Source: Heterocephalus glaber (taxonomy: Eukaryota; Chordata; Mammalia; Rodentia; Bathyergidae). Taken from it: DNA of 64,000 nucleotides. Shown in pieces: positions 49,869 through 61,480 of the stretch. The notes beneath the pieces are model-generated. The model had not been told where the DNA came from, ran no database searches, and was given only the letters and a program-made list of their open reading frames with translations. Each line of letters starts with the position of its first letter. The first letter of the stretch is position 1. The stretch is from NCBI RefSeq assembly GCF_000247695.1, contig NW_004624730.1:32236333-32300332 (forward strand), given 5' to 3'. Position numbers and translations under genes: made by a program.

Positions 49869-50688
49869 TATTATTGACTTCTTGATGATCATCATACTTT
49901 CTGGGGAAAGATGTAATCTCAGTGTTTTAATTTGCATTTCTCTGATGACCACAAATGTTGAGCACTTCTTCATATATTTATTGTCCATTTGTAGTTCTTC
50001 TGAGAAGTGCTTATTCATTTCAGTTGCTCATTTTTTGATTGGCTATTTTATTTTGGGTGTCTTTTTTAGTCTTTATGTATTTTAGATATTAGTCCTCTCT
50101 CTTAGCAATAGTTGTCAAAATTTATTTTCCCATTCTGTTAGTTGTTCCTTCCCTATATTGGTGTTTCATTTTCTGTGCAGAAGCTTTTTAATCTCACATA
50201 ATCCCATTTGTTGAATTTTGGTGTTATTTCTTGTGCTACTGAGGTTCTGTTCAGAAAGTCCTTGACTACCTCCAAGAATGTTATGTATTTTAGCTTCCAG
50301 CAGAATAAATATTTCTGTTTTTACATTTAGATCTTTGATCCATTTTGATTTTAGTTTAGTAAATGGTGAGATATATGACTCTAAATTTCACATTCTGAAT
50401 GTGGATAGCCAGTTTTCCTAGCACCATTTATTAAAGAGGCTGTGTTTCCAGCTGTTTATGTTTTTGGTCTCTTTGTCAAAGGTCAGATAGCAGAATGTGT
50501 CTGGGGTTGTTTCTGTATTCTCTATTCTGTTCCATCAATTCACATGCCTGTTTTGTGCCAGTACCATGGTGTTGTTTTTTTATTTAATCACTGTAACTTT
50601 ATATCTGGGATTGTGATTCCTCCTGCATTTCTCTTATCGTATTATGGGTCTCTTCTGGTTCCAAATAGATTTCAGGTCTCCTGTCTCT

Positions 50689-50753
50689 AGTTCTATGAGA
50701 TTGAATCATTTCTTGGCCTTTTGGCTAAGATCAAGTGCAGTTCTATAAGATTG
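50689..50753 (+). pseudogene. Tiny U2 snRNA 5' fragment with target-site duplication, nested in L1
   Basis: 50705-50737 reads ATCATTTCTTGGCC then TTTTGGCTAAGATCAAGTG, the first 33 nt of U2 snRNA except for two changes, both at CpG positions of U2 (CG to CA, and TCGG to TTGG). AGTTCTATGAGATTG (50689-50703) and AGTTCTATAAGATTG (50739-50753) flank it, and L1 sequence resumes after. It is a 3'-truncated retrocopy, not a functional snRNA: no PSE, branch-site region, Sm site or 3' half. Confidence 0.9.
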
Positions 50754-53190
50754 CTGTTTGTATTTTCATTGGCATTGCATTAAATCTCTATATTAGTTTT
50801 GGAAGTATAGCCATTTTAATAATACTGGTTCTGCCTATCCATGAATATGGGATACCTTTCCATTTTCTGATATCCTCTTCAATTTTTTTTTTCATAATAC
50901 TGTATTTTTTGTTGTAGATATTGTTCACTTCCTTGGCCAGGTTAATTCATAAATATTTATTTTTCTTTCTCGGTGACATAATTATTAGTATAGAGGAATG
51001 CTACTGATTTTCATATATTGACATGGTATCTTGTTATATTGTTGAATTTGGTTATTAATTCTAGGAGTCTTGTGGTGAAAGTTTTTGGGTCTTCTATGTA
51101 GAGGATTATGTCATCTACAAATATGATAATTTGATTTTTTTTGTTCCTATATGTATTCCTTTTATTTCTTTTTCTTCCCTGGTTGGTCTTGCTAGTTTTT
51201 CAAGTACTATATTGAACAGGAGTGGTAATAGTGGACATTCCTTTCTTTTTCCTGACTTTAAAAGAAAAACTTTCAGATTTTTTCCCATTTAAGATGATGT
51301 TGGTGGTAGGTTTGTTATACATGGCTCTTATCAGATTGAGATAAGTTCTTTCTATACCTATTTTATTCAGGGTTTTTACCATGAAAGGATATTGGACTTT
51401 GTCAAAGTTTTCTTCTGCATATATTAAGATGATTGTGTTTTTTATCTTTCCTTCTTATGTGATGTGTTTCATTTATTGATTTGTGTATGCTAAAACATCC
51501 TTGCATCATGGAGATGAAACCTACTTCTCATGATGCATGATTTTTTGGTGATTTGTTGCATTCTGTTTGCCATTTTTGTTTTTGTTTTTGTTTTTGAGAA
51601 TTTTAACCCTATGTCTATCAAAGAGTTTGCAGGTAGTTTTCTTTTTGGTTAGATTCTTGTCTTGTTTTGAAATCATGGTAATTCTAGCTTTCAGGAATGA
51701 CTTTGAGAGTACTTCTTTTATATTAATTTCATTAAAGGAGTTGAGGAGCCCAGCAGTAGCTCTTCCTTGAAGTTTTTCAGAGCAGTGAATCCATTGGTAC
51801 ATAAGCTTTTCTTGCTTGGTAGGTTTTTTAAAGATTACTGCTTCAATTTCACTGCCTATAATTGGGTTATTTAGGATTTTTCTATCTTTTTTGGTTCAGT
51901 TTTGGTAATTCATATCTATTTAGGAATCTATTCATTTCTTCTGAATTCTCCAGTTTATCCAAATACAGGTTTTTTACATAGTTGCTATGAACCTTCTGGA
52001 TTTTGGTGGTGACTGTTGTGATTTGATCTTTTTTTGTTTTTCGTTGCATTGATTTGTGCTCTTTCTTTCTTTCTTTTAATATTGGCTAGGAATGTGTCTA
52101 TTCTGTTTATACATTGAAAGAATCATCTCAATTCATTGATTCTTCATATTTTTTTAGTCTTGGTTTCATTAATTTCTGTTCTGATCTTTATAATCTCCTT
52201 CCTTGTACTAGCTTTTGGTTTGGACTGTTCATTTTTCTACAACTTTGAGGTACATCATTAGGTTATTTATTTGGACTTGATTTATTTTTTTCTGATGAGG
52301 GCATTCACAGCTATAAACATCCCTCTTACAACTTTCATTGTGTCTCCTAAGTTCTGGTATGTTGCAATGCCTTTATCATTTGATTCTAGGAACTAGTCAT
52401 TTCTTCCTTGATTTCTTTTTTGACCTTCTGATTATTCATAAGCATATTGTCCAGTTTCCATGTATTTGCATCATTTGTGGGGTTTCTTTTGCCATTAATT
52501 TCTGGTTTCTCTGTGCTATTATCTGATAATATTCATAGGATAATTTTTATTCTTTTGCATTTATTTACACATACTAGTATGTGGTCTATTTTGGAGAAAG
52601 TTTCATGTGCTGCAAAGAAGAATGTATACTGTTGTTTTGTGGAACAGTCTGTAGACATCTATTAATTCAACTTGCTCAAAGCTTTGGTTCAACTCTAATA
52701 TTTCTTTGTTCAGTTTTTGTTTAGTTGTTCTATCTGTGACAGTGGATTATTGAAATTTCCCTTTATAATCAAGTTAATGTTTATCTAATCTTTAATGCCC
52801 AGAAGTGTTTGTTTTATGAAGTTGGGTGCACCTTGTTCAGTGCATATATGTTTATATTTATTATTTCTTCCTGTTTAATTGCTCCCCTAAAAATATGTAG
52901 TGACCTTCTTTGCTACTTCTGATCAGTTTTGGCTTTAAGTCCATTTTGGCTGAAAATAGCAAAGCTGTTTCTGCTTGTTTTCAGGCTCCTGTTGCATGGA
53001 ATATTGTTTTCTATCCTTTGATTTTTAGTCTATGAATTCCTTTTTGGGTTAAATGTGTTTCTTGTATACAGCATACTGTTCCATTTTCTTTCTTGATTCA
53101 TTCTGCCAATCTGTTTCTTTTGATTAGGGAATTGAGACCATTCACAGTAAGAATTATTACTGAAAAGTATTGATTTACTCCTGTTGTTAC

Positions 53191-53724
53191 ATTATTTTTC
53201 TGCGGCTAATTTCCCTTTTTCCTTCTATTTAACTACTCATCCTACCTCAGTGGAAACTCTGAGGTAGAGTTGTTCTGTGGCTCAGTTTTAAACAACCCCT
53301 TCCCTGAATGGAGTCTTTTTAAACACTCCATGGCAATATAGTGGGCACCACACTGGATAGCTTCTACAACTCTTGCCTTCTACGAAGGAGTTAACTTAGG
53401 ACAAAAGCCCCACACTATTTTTGTAGTTTACAATAGCTGAGGGCTTTTCTTTATGCTAGGGCTGCTGGAGCTATTTGGAGTTGCCAACTCTCCAAGGTTT
53501 ACCTTCTTTTACCCATAATTACATCAAGTGGTTAATCAGTGCCTCTGCTGCTCAGTGCTAATGGTAAACAAAACATAGAGTGGGCATAGATTTAGTAAGT
53601 GGTTCTGGCCAAGATGTGGTATCCAGGGGCCAAGACATAGTTGGCCAGGGGCAAACACTGCCTGTTGGGTTCCATCCACCTTCATTTCTATGCATACCCT
53701 TTATTATTATACAATCTAATTTTC
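53191..53724. other. Unassigned stretch
   Basis: Less AT-rich than its surroundings ('acaaaagccccacactattt', 'ccaggggccaagacatagtt'). Possibly an LTR, but not identifiable. No coding frame of note. Confidence 0.4.
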
Positions 53725-53830
53725 TATGCCTCAGGCTCCTTATCTGTAAAATAAAATAATAACAGTACCTACTTCACAAGTCCTGTTATGAGGAATAAAT
53801 GAGTTAACATTTGTAAAATACCTAGTCTTT
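53725..53830 (+). mobile_element. MIR SINE fragment
   Basis: 'tatgcctcaggctccttatc', 'tgtaaaataaaataataaca', 'gttatgaggaataaatgagt' are the MIR core in order. Confidence 0.8.
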
Positions 53831-54317
53831 GCTACAGAATAAAACATGTATATGTATTTATTTTTTAAAAAACTAAAAATATGCTAATTTTACATGATCA
53901 AATAGTTAAGAATTTTGCCCCAAATCACATTTCTTATAAAAGAAAAAATGAAGTCTAAAATTTATGAGTTGGGGCCTTATTTGTTTTGTTTTTTAGTTTA
54001 AATCCTTCTAATTATTTGCTCTGATAAGTTCTGTACTGGTGATTTCTTTGCTTCCATTTTCTTTCTACTCTACCCAGTCCAATGCTGTACTTTCAAAATC
54101 ACTTTGCATGCATCTTCCACCTTATTTTAGTTTCATACCTTCACAATTTCCCCATTTTCCATTTTGGATTAAACTTTAATTTTCTGACAAGTTATGGTTT
54201 TCTGAATTATGGTTAAAACAAGGAATTGGTGAAGTATTAATCTACAAGACACTGAGTTATCAATAGAATAATTTAATAAAACATACTTATCCAAACTGCT
54301 CTTTGAGAGAGACTTTA
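53831..54317. other. Unassigned AT-rich stretch
   Basis: Nothing recognisable. Confidence 0.4.
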
Positions 54318-54514
54318 AAATGAAGTAAAGGATCTGGGTGTGGTGTTACATACCTGTAATCCTAACATTCAAGAGACTGAGGCAGGAGGATGGCAAGTTC
54401 AAGACCAGCCCCATCTACATAGTATGTTTGAGGCTAGCCTGGACTACATAGCAAGATCCTATCTCAAGCCAAACCAAACCAAACCAACAACAAAAAACTG
54501 AAATGAAGTAAAGG
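54318..54514 (+). mobile_element. B1 SINE with perfect target-site duplication
   Basis: 7SL-derived: 'gggtgtggtgttacatacct', 'gagactgaggcaggaggatg', then an internally duplicated segment (CAGCCCCATCTACATAGTATG, then TAGCCTGGACTACATAGC) and a (CCAAA)n tail. AAATGAAGTAAAGG occurs at 54318-54331 and 54501-54514. Confidence 0.95.
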
Positions 54515-54849
54515 GAGAGAAGGCTTCTTCTCACCATATGTGCACACATGCACACATACACATACACATGTCAGATAAACTGAAATCAAATTGTTAACTT
54601 AAGTGCTTTTCTTTTGGTAAGCAAACTTTCAGTTTTTCTGGACAAGAGATAAGAGATTGATCCTCACCAACACTTAAGGTCTTCTTTCTTCTTTTACACA
54701 CAGCTTGTAGCAGTGGGACTGTAATTGTTGAACAAATACTTAAAGAATAAATATTTGAAGAGAAACTAATTATTAACCTATGAAAGTAACCAATTCATCA
54801 TCTTCCCTGAGTACTCTCAATCCAGCCTTGCTTCCAATCAAACAAAAAA

Positions 54850-54935
54850 TATGATCCTTGGTTTGCAGGTAAGAAAACTAATTATCATAGAGATTAAATG
54901 ATTTTTCCCTCTACTATACAGTGTCAAGAGTAGAA
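54850..54935 (+). mobile_element. MIR SINE fragment
   Basis: 'gtttgcaggtaagaaaacta', 'gagattaaatgatttttccc' resemble the MIR 3' core. Short. Confidence 0.5.
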
Positions 54936-55044
54936 ATAAAATATATATATATTTCATTGGTACATGCACATAATATATCTTCATTCTTCTTTTGCCCCAT
55001 CCATTTAAAAAAGTTCTCCCTACTTCCCATTTATCTTCCATTTT

Positions 55045-55136
55045 GCTCTCTCTCTCTCTCTCTATTTTTTTTTTTTACCAGGGATTGAACTCAGGACCTT
55101 GCACTTGCAAGGCAGGCGCTGGAACCACTGAGCTAT
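55045..55136 (-). mobile_element. ID SINE (5'-truncated) next to (CT)n repeat
   Basis: A (CT)n run at 55045-55062, then a T tract, then the B-box side 'ccagggattgaactcaggac' to 'ggaaccactgagct'. It lacks the first roughly 15 nt of ID. A short TGCTCT on both sides may be a remnant duplication. Confidence 0.88.
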
Positions 55137-55329
55137 GCTCTTTATATATATTTAAAATTAAGAAATAAATACCTCTGATATATATATTTGAAATATACAT
55201 ATTTCTGCATATATTTTGTTTGAAATATTTTCATTTCAACTATACTATATTATATTAACTCAAGAAAATTTCAGTGGATTACATTTTGGCTTTAAAACCA
55301 GTTTTGCTCCTGTTTATGTCACTTAACCA

Positions 55330-55395
55330 TTATTCTGATTCTTCATCTGTTAAACAGGTGGGTAGAACTAGGCAATCTCTTAGTCCCTTCTATAT
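55330..55395 (+). mobile_element. MIR SINE fragment
   Basis: 'ctgattcttcatctgttaaa' and 'caggtgggtagaactaggca' match the MIR core. Short. Confidence 0.5.
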
Positions 55396-57198
55396 TAAAA
55401 AATTTTGGTTATATTCTAATATGAAGCATAAACTAAACTAAATCTTTTGTAACTGTCACAGTATTTGAAACTCATATCCATATGTACTTCAAAATAATAG
55501 TGCAATGATATAAAACGGTGTGGTGCAATGACATTAAAACAATTCCTCAAGTTTCCCCAAAAGTTTTAATTTCTATTCCCATGAAATTTTTTGATTTCAA
55601 TCAAAATTGGAGAAATGAACACTGGAACTGTCATAATGCAATGCTACCATGAATTATTGTGTATACTAATTCACTCTCATAAAACTTTTATGTTTAATGC
55701 ATTTTCTTCAACTGATAATTGTTTCCTTTTGTTCTCAAGAATGAATGTGAAGAGAATATAAAGTATCACTTTTTTTCAACCAAATGGCTTTGGCTTCTCT
55801 TTTTAACATATTAACTTTTTTTAAAAAATGGAAGAGGACCACATTAGAAAACAAAAACTGGACTGTATGTGTTCTGTTCCCTTTCTTGGCTAATGGGATC
55901 AGGCATTTTCAGAAATTTGGACCATTATGAATTGTCCCACAACTTCATCTACTACCATATATTGCAAATTTGATGTTTATAAAATGTCTCTTAAATCTGG
56001 TGTCTTCTCTGCACTACTCATGTCTTGACCTCTTATTTGGACACTGTAATTGATGTTTTTCTGGTCTTCTTGTCATTTGGCTTATTCACAACCCCTTTGT
56101 CCAAGTGATATTCCAAAAATGCAAATTAATTGTTTTCCTTATTGTGTTCTTCCTCTGAACCATAGCCTTTGAGATAGTAAGCAAACCTCTTAGCATGTAA
56201 TATCTTTATGATTTAGTTTTAGGAGCTTCCTCTTCAGTTTTCGGCTGAGGAACTTTTTCTTCAGTACTTCACAACTATATTGTACTCTTCAGTACCAGTT
56301 CAGTACCACTATTACTTTATGCTTTGTGAATGGACCATTCATAAAAGTATTTTCAGAGATCTCATGTTTTTGCAAATTTTAATTTTTCCATGCTTCTGTA
56401 AAGTTCTCCATGACTGCCTCCCAATCTGGAGCACTCATGTTCATTCTTTCACTGTGAATCAAGTATTAGTAACTTGGAAGCAGAATTAAGTAACTTGATC
56501 TCTATGATTTTAAAGATTTTATGCATGTATCTTTTATATAATTTTGAATATATTTTAGTTTTAGTTATTTGCCTATGTTTCTTATTATACTATGAATCTA
56601 GGTCTTTATCTGATTTATCTCCTCTAGCCAACAATATGTTTGGTGCTTGTCATGTTGTTAATAAACATTTGTTGAATGGATAACAAATTTAAAAGTACTG
56701 TCCTGAAATATATGGTGAAGATATATGTTCATTATTGATCCCTAAATCAAGCAGCTACTGTCTGAGTTGTAAACAGACCTTGGCATCATTTACATGGTGT
56801 TGGTTTTACTAGCACACTGAATGCTGGAGTTATAGATCATGGAGGCTTCCATCCAGATTTCAAAATGGAGGCTAGTTTATGAAGCTATCAGAATGAAGCT
56901 AAAGGAGCAATGAAGACTCCAGGAATTTGGAGGATCCAGAAGTGTGGAAAAATCTGATGAGGAAAACTACAGGCAGTGAACAGGGATATTCCCAGAGAGA
57001 TGCCTTGCAGGCTACAAGATGCAAGACCATAAAGAGCAGGGCTGCCCAACTCCTTTGGAGTTCACCTCTCACCACAACCTGCTTGAGGTGCTAGACATGG
57101 ATCTTCAAGATTTCATGTTTGCCTTGCTGGATTTCAGTCTTGCTTTGGTCTGATTCCATTCTATCTCCCTGTTCTCTCTTTGGGAATGGGAATATTCA
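55396..57198. other. Unassigned stretch
   Basis: No supported gene. Frames at 56280-56489 and 56474-56683 lack any recognisable domain. Confidence 0.4.
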
Positions 57199-57294
57199 AC
57201 GTATGTCAGTGATGGTGAACCTACAGCACATGTGCTGCAATGGGCTGTTTGAAACATTGAAAGCTTTAAAAGGCTCACCATCACTGACCTATGC
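57199..57294. mobile_element. 80-bp hAT-type miniature element with near-perfect TIRs and 8-bp duplication
   Basis: 57207-57286 begins CAGTGATGGTGAACCT and ends with the complement of CAGTGATGGTGAGCCT (15 of 16 identical). The flanking 8-mers ACGTATGT (57199-57206) and ACCTATGC (57287-57294) match at 6 of 8. Both the TIR start (CAGTG) and the 8-bp duplication fit hAT transposases. No coding capacity. Confidence 0.82.
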
Positions 57295-57499
57295 CATTTT
57301 ATGTTAGAAGTATTTAGCTTTCTTTTAGATTTTTATAGGGGTTCACAGATAAGAGTTTTCCTTGAGTATCAGAGGAGACTTTGTACTTAGACTATTTAGC
57401 AGGGCTGGAACTGTTAAGATTTTTGGCAACTCCTAGAGACAGAAGAAACATATTTTGAATAATGAGATAGACATTAGTCTTTTGGGAGCCAGGGGTGAA

Positions 57500-57890
57500 A
57501 TGATGCAATTTAAATCTAAAATATCTCCCAAAAGTCTCACGTTCAGAGGTGGAACTTTTGAAAGTTGATTGATTGTGTGGTTGTTATGCTCACCCATTGA
57601 TGAGCTCATGGTTGAATATGGTGTTAGGAGGTGAGGTGCAGTTGGAAAAGGCTCATCACTCAGGGTGTAACCTGGAAGGGTGAATTATTTTCCCCTGATT
57701 CCTCCTCTTGTTCTCTCTGCTTTTGGATGAGTAGCTGTCATCCATCATTCACGTCCAACATGCCATTTCTGCCTTGGAGTTAGCTGACTGGACTGAATCT
57801 GCTGGCTGTGGGCCAAAACATATTTTCATCCTTCATGTTACAGGTGTTGGGTATTTTGTCTCAGTGACAGGAAAACTGACTAATACAATT
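57500..57890 (+). mobile_element. MaLR-like LTR (ORR1/MT-type)
   Basis: 'aaatctcccaaaagtctcac'-type start, 'gttcagaggtggaacttttg', 'gttaggaggtgaggtgcagt' and the end 'acaggaaaactgactaatac' follow the rodent MaLR order. The subfamily is a guess. Confidence 0.7.
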
Positions 57891-58960
57891 CTTTTCTTTC
57901 TTACATGACATCTGAGGAAAAGGCAGATATAATTTTTATCTTTGTTTCCCGATAGATAAAGTATTTTTCCTTTCTGGCATCTGTCAGAATTTTTTCTTTT
58001 CTTCAACTTTTGGATACTCCTACATATAATTTTTTTTTCACTTGTCTTACTTTGTGTTGGCTGAGTGTCCTGTCTGAGGTTTGGTGTCTGACATTACTTT
58101 GGAAGAATCATTAATTATAATTGTTTCAAGTTTCTTCTTTCTCTTCATCTCCTTTATACATATATACATTTTTATAGAGATTTATCTTTTATATAGATGT
58201 ATATCTCCACAGTTTTTGGACATTCTAACCTGTTTCTTTCAGTATTTTTTTTTTTTTTTTTGCACCAGGGATCGAACTCAGGTCCTTGCACTTGCGAGGC
58301 AAGCGGCAGAACCACTGAGCTAAATCCCCGGCCCTGTTTCTTTCAGTCTTTGTTCTCTTTTCTTTTTAATTTTGGAGATTTATATTGATGCATTCTCAAA
58401 CTTAGAGATATGTTTCTCAGATATCTCTATTCTGCTAATAATCCGATCAGTCATTTTCATTTCTGTTACCATATGTTTGATCAGTAGCACTCCTTTTGGT
58501 TCTTTCTTAGGATTTACACCTCTCCGCTTACAATATTCATCTGTCTTTCTATGTTGTCTGTCCATCAGAGCACTTGTCAATTTAATTATTATTATTTTAA
58601 ATTCCTGGTTTAATAATTCAAAAATTTCTTCCATGTCTAGTTCCAATACATGCTCTGCTCTACAATTTTTTTTTACCTTTTAGTATGTTTTATAACTTAA
58701 TGGCATATAGGTGTGAAATACTGGGTGAAAGTGACTACTATAACAATACCATTAATAATGTGATGGTAAAGTATGGGGAGAGTGGAAGCACTTTACAGTT
58801 TTATGAGTAGGTCTCAGATTTTATTGTACCCTTACCCACTACATTTCACAAATTTTTCTGAGTTCGTCCACTTTCTTGCAGGGTATAGATGATTACAGTC
58901 AATGTGGTTGAGTATTTCCCTTCTCCAAGATAAGTTATCCTCTGATAAAATCTCAGGAAT
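57891..58960 (-). mobile_element. Old L1 leader/ORF1 relic, interrupted by an ID SINE
   Basis: The minus-strand frame 58646-58380 has an ORF1-like coiled-coil order (EFKIIIIKLTSALMDRQHRK, later VTEMKMTDRIISRIEISEKH). The right part to about 58960 resembles the upstream leader of old L1s. The 57891-58229 part is less sure. Decayed. Confidence 0.6.
58230..58347 (-). mobile_element. ID SINE, full length, perfect target-site duplication
   Basis: CTGTTTCTTTCAGT at 58230-58243 and 58334-58347 flanks a T tract, B-box complement GGGATCGAACTC, A-box complement CACTGAGCTAAAT and the end CCCCGGCC at 58333. Well conserved, hence fairly young. Confidence 0.97.
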
Positions 58961-59929
58961 AAAGACCTGGTTAAATAGTTCTCCTGAGAGCAGACTTTGT
59001 TAATAAAAAATATGTGTTCTGCCATATTTCAAATTGGTTCTCTTCACCTACCTCTAAAATAAATAAAAGAAGTTTTTTCTTTAATATTAATTATAACAAC
59101 CTGCATGAGCTCATGGTAGTAAAATTCACAAAAGCGTGAGGGTAACTTGTGACTGGATCTCCCTGGAGTTACTCTTCACTTTCAGTTCTGTCCACAATTC
59201 ATCAATCACAGTTCAGGTTTCCTTCCACCGCATTGTTTCCTGTGGCAGTTTCTGCTTATGAGTCTCTGCCCTCATAAAACAAGACTTTTTTATATTTACC
59301 TATCTATCTCTCCAATTATATGAGTGGTTTTCTCTATGTCATCACCTCTTATAGATATAAGAAAGAAAAGCTTTTAAGTTTTCAGTATGTTTAGCTTTTT
59401 ACTTGTGTTAGAATGGAGCAGTAACTTCCAAGCTTCTCTAATGTGAAAGTGTATTACTTTTAATCTTCAAAAAAACCTGAGTTATGTGGGGGTTCCATTT
59501 TTTAGCATGAGAAGAATAATATTTAGTGAAGCTAAATTGCTTGCTTTAACTCAACTCTGATTACTTTAAGTTTATTCTATGACAAAATTCTGACTTACTT
59601 CAACTCTCCTGGATTGATAAGCTTCTCAGACTAAAAAGAAAAGAAAACAAAACAAAACACCAAAATATAAATTGTGGACCATCTGCCAGAACTTTTGGTA
59701 TAACCAAGGTATAAAATTTGTTGAGATTTACTTTTTATTGTTTGTTCTATTGTTTTTCTTGTTGGTTCTAACCACCAGATTATTTTCTACTCTCTAGTCT
59801 CTCCTAGTGCAGTTCAGTAAACTACTCATAAACAGATCTGCTTGAAGAAATTGTTAAAAAAACAAGGGACGCCAAATGGAACAGGACAAGGCACATAGAG
59901 GCTAATGAAATTTATTATTCAATATTGCT
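58961..59929. other. Unassigned AT-rich stretch
   Basis: Nothing recognisable beyond a weak MIR-like trace near 59480-59560. Confidence 0.4.
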
Positions 59930-60335
59930 ATGGCTTTGATAAAATTCGAGTGTGTTTCCCAAAAATTCATTAAGATCCCTAGTGTGATGATGTTGAGAGG
60001 TGGATTTTGACCTTTAAGTAGTCTGAGGTCAATAGTTCATTAGAGACAAAAAGAATTAATTTAGTTCTTGTGAGATCCCGAGTTAGTTCTAACAAGAATA
60101 AGTTGTTATAAAACAACTGTGCCCTTCTCTGTCTTCCTATCTGGCCATATGACCTATGCCTCTTGCACATATTCTCACCATTGCAATGCCTTCCACCATG
60201 AGGGTCTCACTAAGGCTAAGCCAATACATGGCCATGCTCTTCAACCTCCAGGACTGTGAACTAAATAAGCCTCTTTTTTGTGTAAAGTGACCCAGTCTTG
60301 GGTGATTTTCTATAGTCATGAAAAATGGAATAATA
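59930..60335 (+). mobile_element. MaLR (MST/MLT-like) LTR
   Basis: 'gctatggctttgataaaatt', 'gagtgtgtttcccaaaaatt', 'gatgttgagaggtggatttt', 'caacctccaggactgtgaac', then an AATAAG-type signal. Typical MaLR order. Confidence 0.78.
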
Positions 60336-60559
60336 CAAATGTGAATCGTCAATGTAGTTTTCAGTGAGAAATGTTTATCCCATTGTGGAAATGTGGTACA
60401 GGAGTTCAGGAGAAAAACCAAGCCTATAAAACATAACTTCTAATCAAAAGTAATTTATGGAAAGGGTTGGAGGCACACTAAGCTAAAAAAAACTGAAGTG
60501 AACAGAATGGAGAATGACACTAAAGCAACACATGTCACTGAGGACAGGCTAGAAAGAGA

Positions 60560-60745
60560 AGCCATTCAAAGAAAAGGAACAGGAGAATGCACAGTAATAC
60601 AGAAACTACAGGAAATGTCTTTGATGAGGGAGTAGTCAAGAGTATCAACTCTTTTACAAAGGTCAAGGAGGATAAGAATTGAGAAAAGATGCATTAACTT
60701 GTCAATCAGGAAATAAGAAGTGACCTTTAAGAATGTCACTTTAGC
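60560..60745 (+). repeat. Possible ancient interspersed repeat
   Basis: 'gggagtagtcaagagtatca', 'aaaggtcaaggaggataaga' resemble the old repeat suspected at 28.2-28.8 kb. Family unidentified. Confidence 0.35.
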
Positions 60746-60884
60746 AAAATACTTAAGCTTTGGCATTCTCTTAATCCACTGGATAGTTCATTAAGTTAAA
60801 CAAAAGATTACCGTTATATTTAGACTGTACACTAAACTGGAGAAGTCATAGCAGAGGTTAAACCTGAAGGCAAAGTGTTGTAGT

Positions 60885-61480
60885 CAGGGTTTTTATGGGA
60901 ATAGATTTAATACAGAACACACAATTTATAGGATTATTTTATAATATTCACCCAAAAAGTCAAATGCAGAAGAATGTAAGAGATCTGTCCACACACTAGA
61001 GACCCAAAGAATCCAGCCAAGGGCTTGGATCTCAGGGCAATGACCTGCACAAGTCCAGCTAAAGGCCTAGAGCCCAAGGCAATGTCCCATGCAAGTCTGT
61101 ATCAAAGACGTGGTATGGTGAGGGATTTGTGCCACCAGGATGAGGGATCTACACTGGAATCAGGAAGCTATGTGCAAGGCAAAGATCAGAGGTCCCCTGA
61201 TGAGAACAGCACCCATTCCCAGCAACAGTGAAGACTTGAGCTCCTTCTTTGCCGAGAACAACCAAGTTTACAGCAGGAAAACCAGCAGAGGCAAGCTTCT
61301 CAAAGAAAATCAACAGTATGATACTCCCCTCTATTTCTATTTTTATGCCATTGACAACAATCTTCAGGTGGGTCTTCCATGCCCAGTATCACACTGACTT
61401 GGTTCACCTGGGTGTTCCAAGTTGACCATTAGTTAGTTAATCCACCACTCAAGCCCATTAGTTTTCTTTGAAAACAAACT
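60885..61480. repeat. LTR-like interspersed repeat, unclassified
   Basis: 'gtagtcagggtttttatggg', 'acacactagagacccaaaga', 'ggttcacctgggtgttccaa' resemble in order an old LTR-type element. The 85-codon frame at 61140-61397 lies within it and is not a gene. Confidence 0.4.

Larger units (their letters stand above)
48392..53190 (-). mobile_element. L1 with most of ORF2 and 3' UTR, truncated near ORF2 start
   Basis: Minus strand: the ORF2 N-terminus is visible at about 53170-53040 (VCCIQ-type endonuclease N-terminal text, with stops). The reverse transcriptase core is visible at 51382-51200 ([19 protein letters not shown]), and the C-terminal region runs to about 48740. The 3' UTR is at about 48.4-48.7 kb. 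Many stops and frameshifts make it inactive. ORF1 and the 5' leader are absent. It carries two later insertions, a DAPL1/ID chimera (49067-49868) and a U2 fragment (50704-50738). Confidence 0.92.

Noticed and set aside
50705..50738. U2 snRNA gene
   Set aside because: Only the first 33 nt or so are present, flanked by target duplications; it lacks the promoter elements and most of the RNA.
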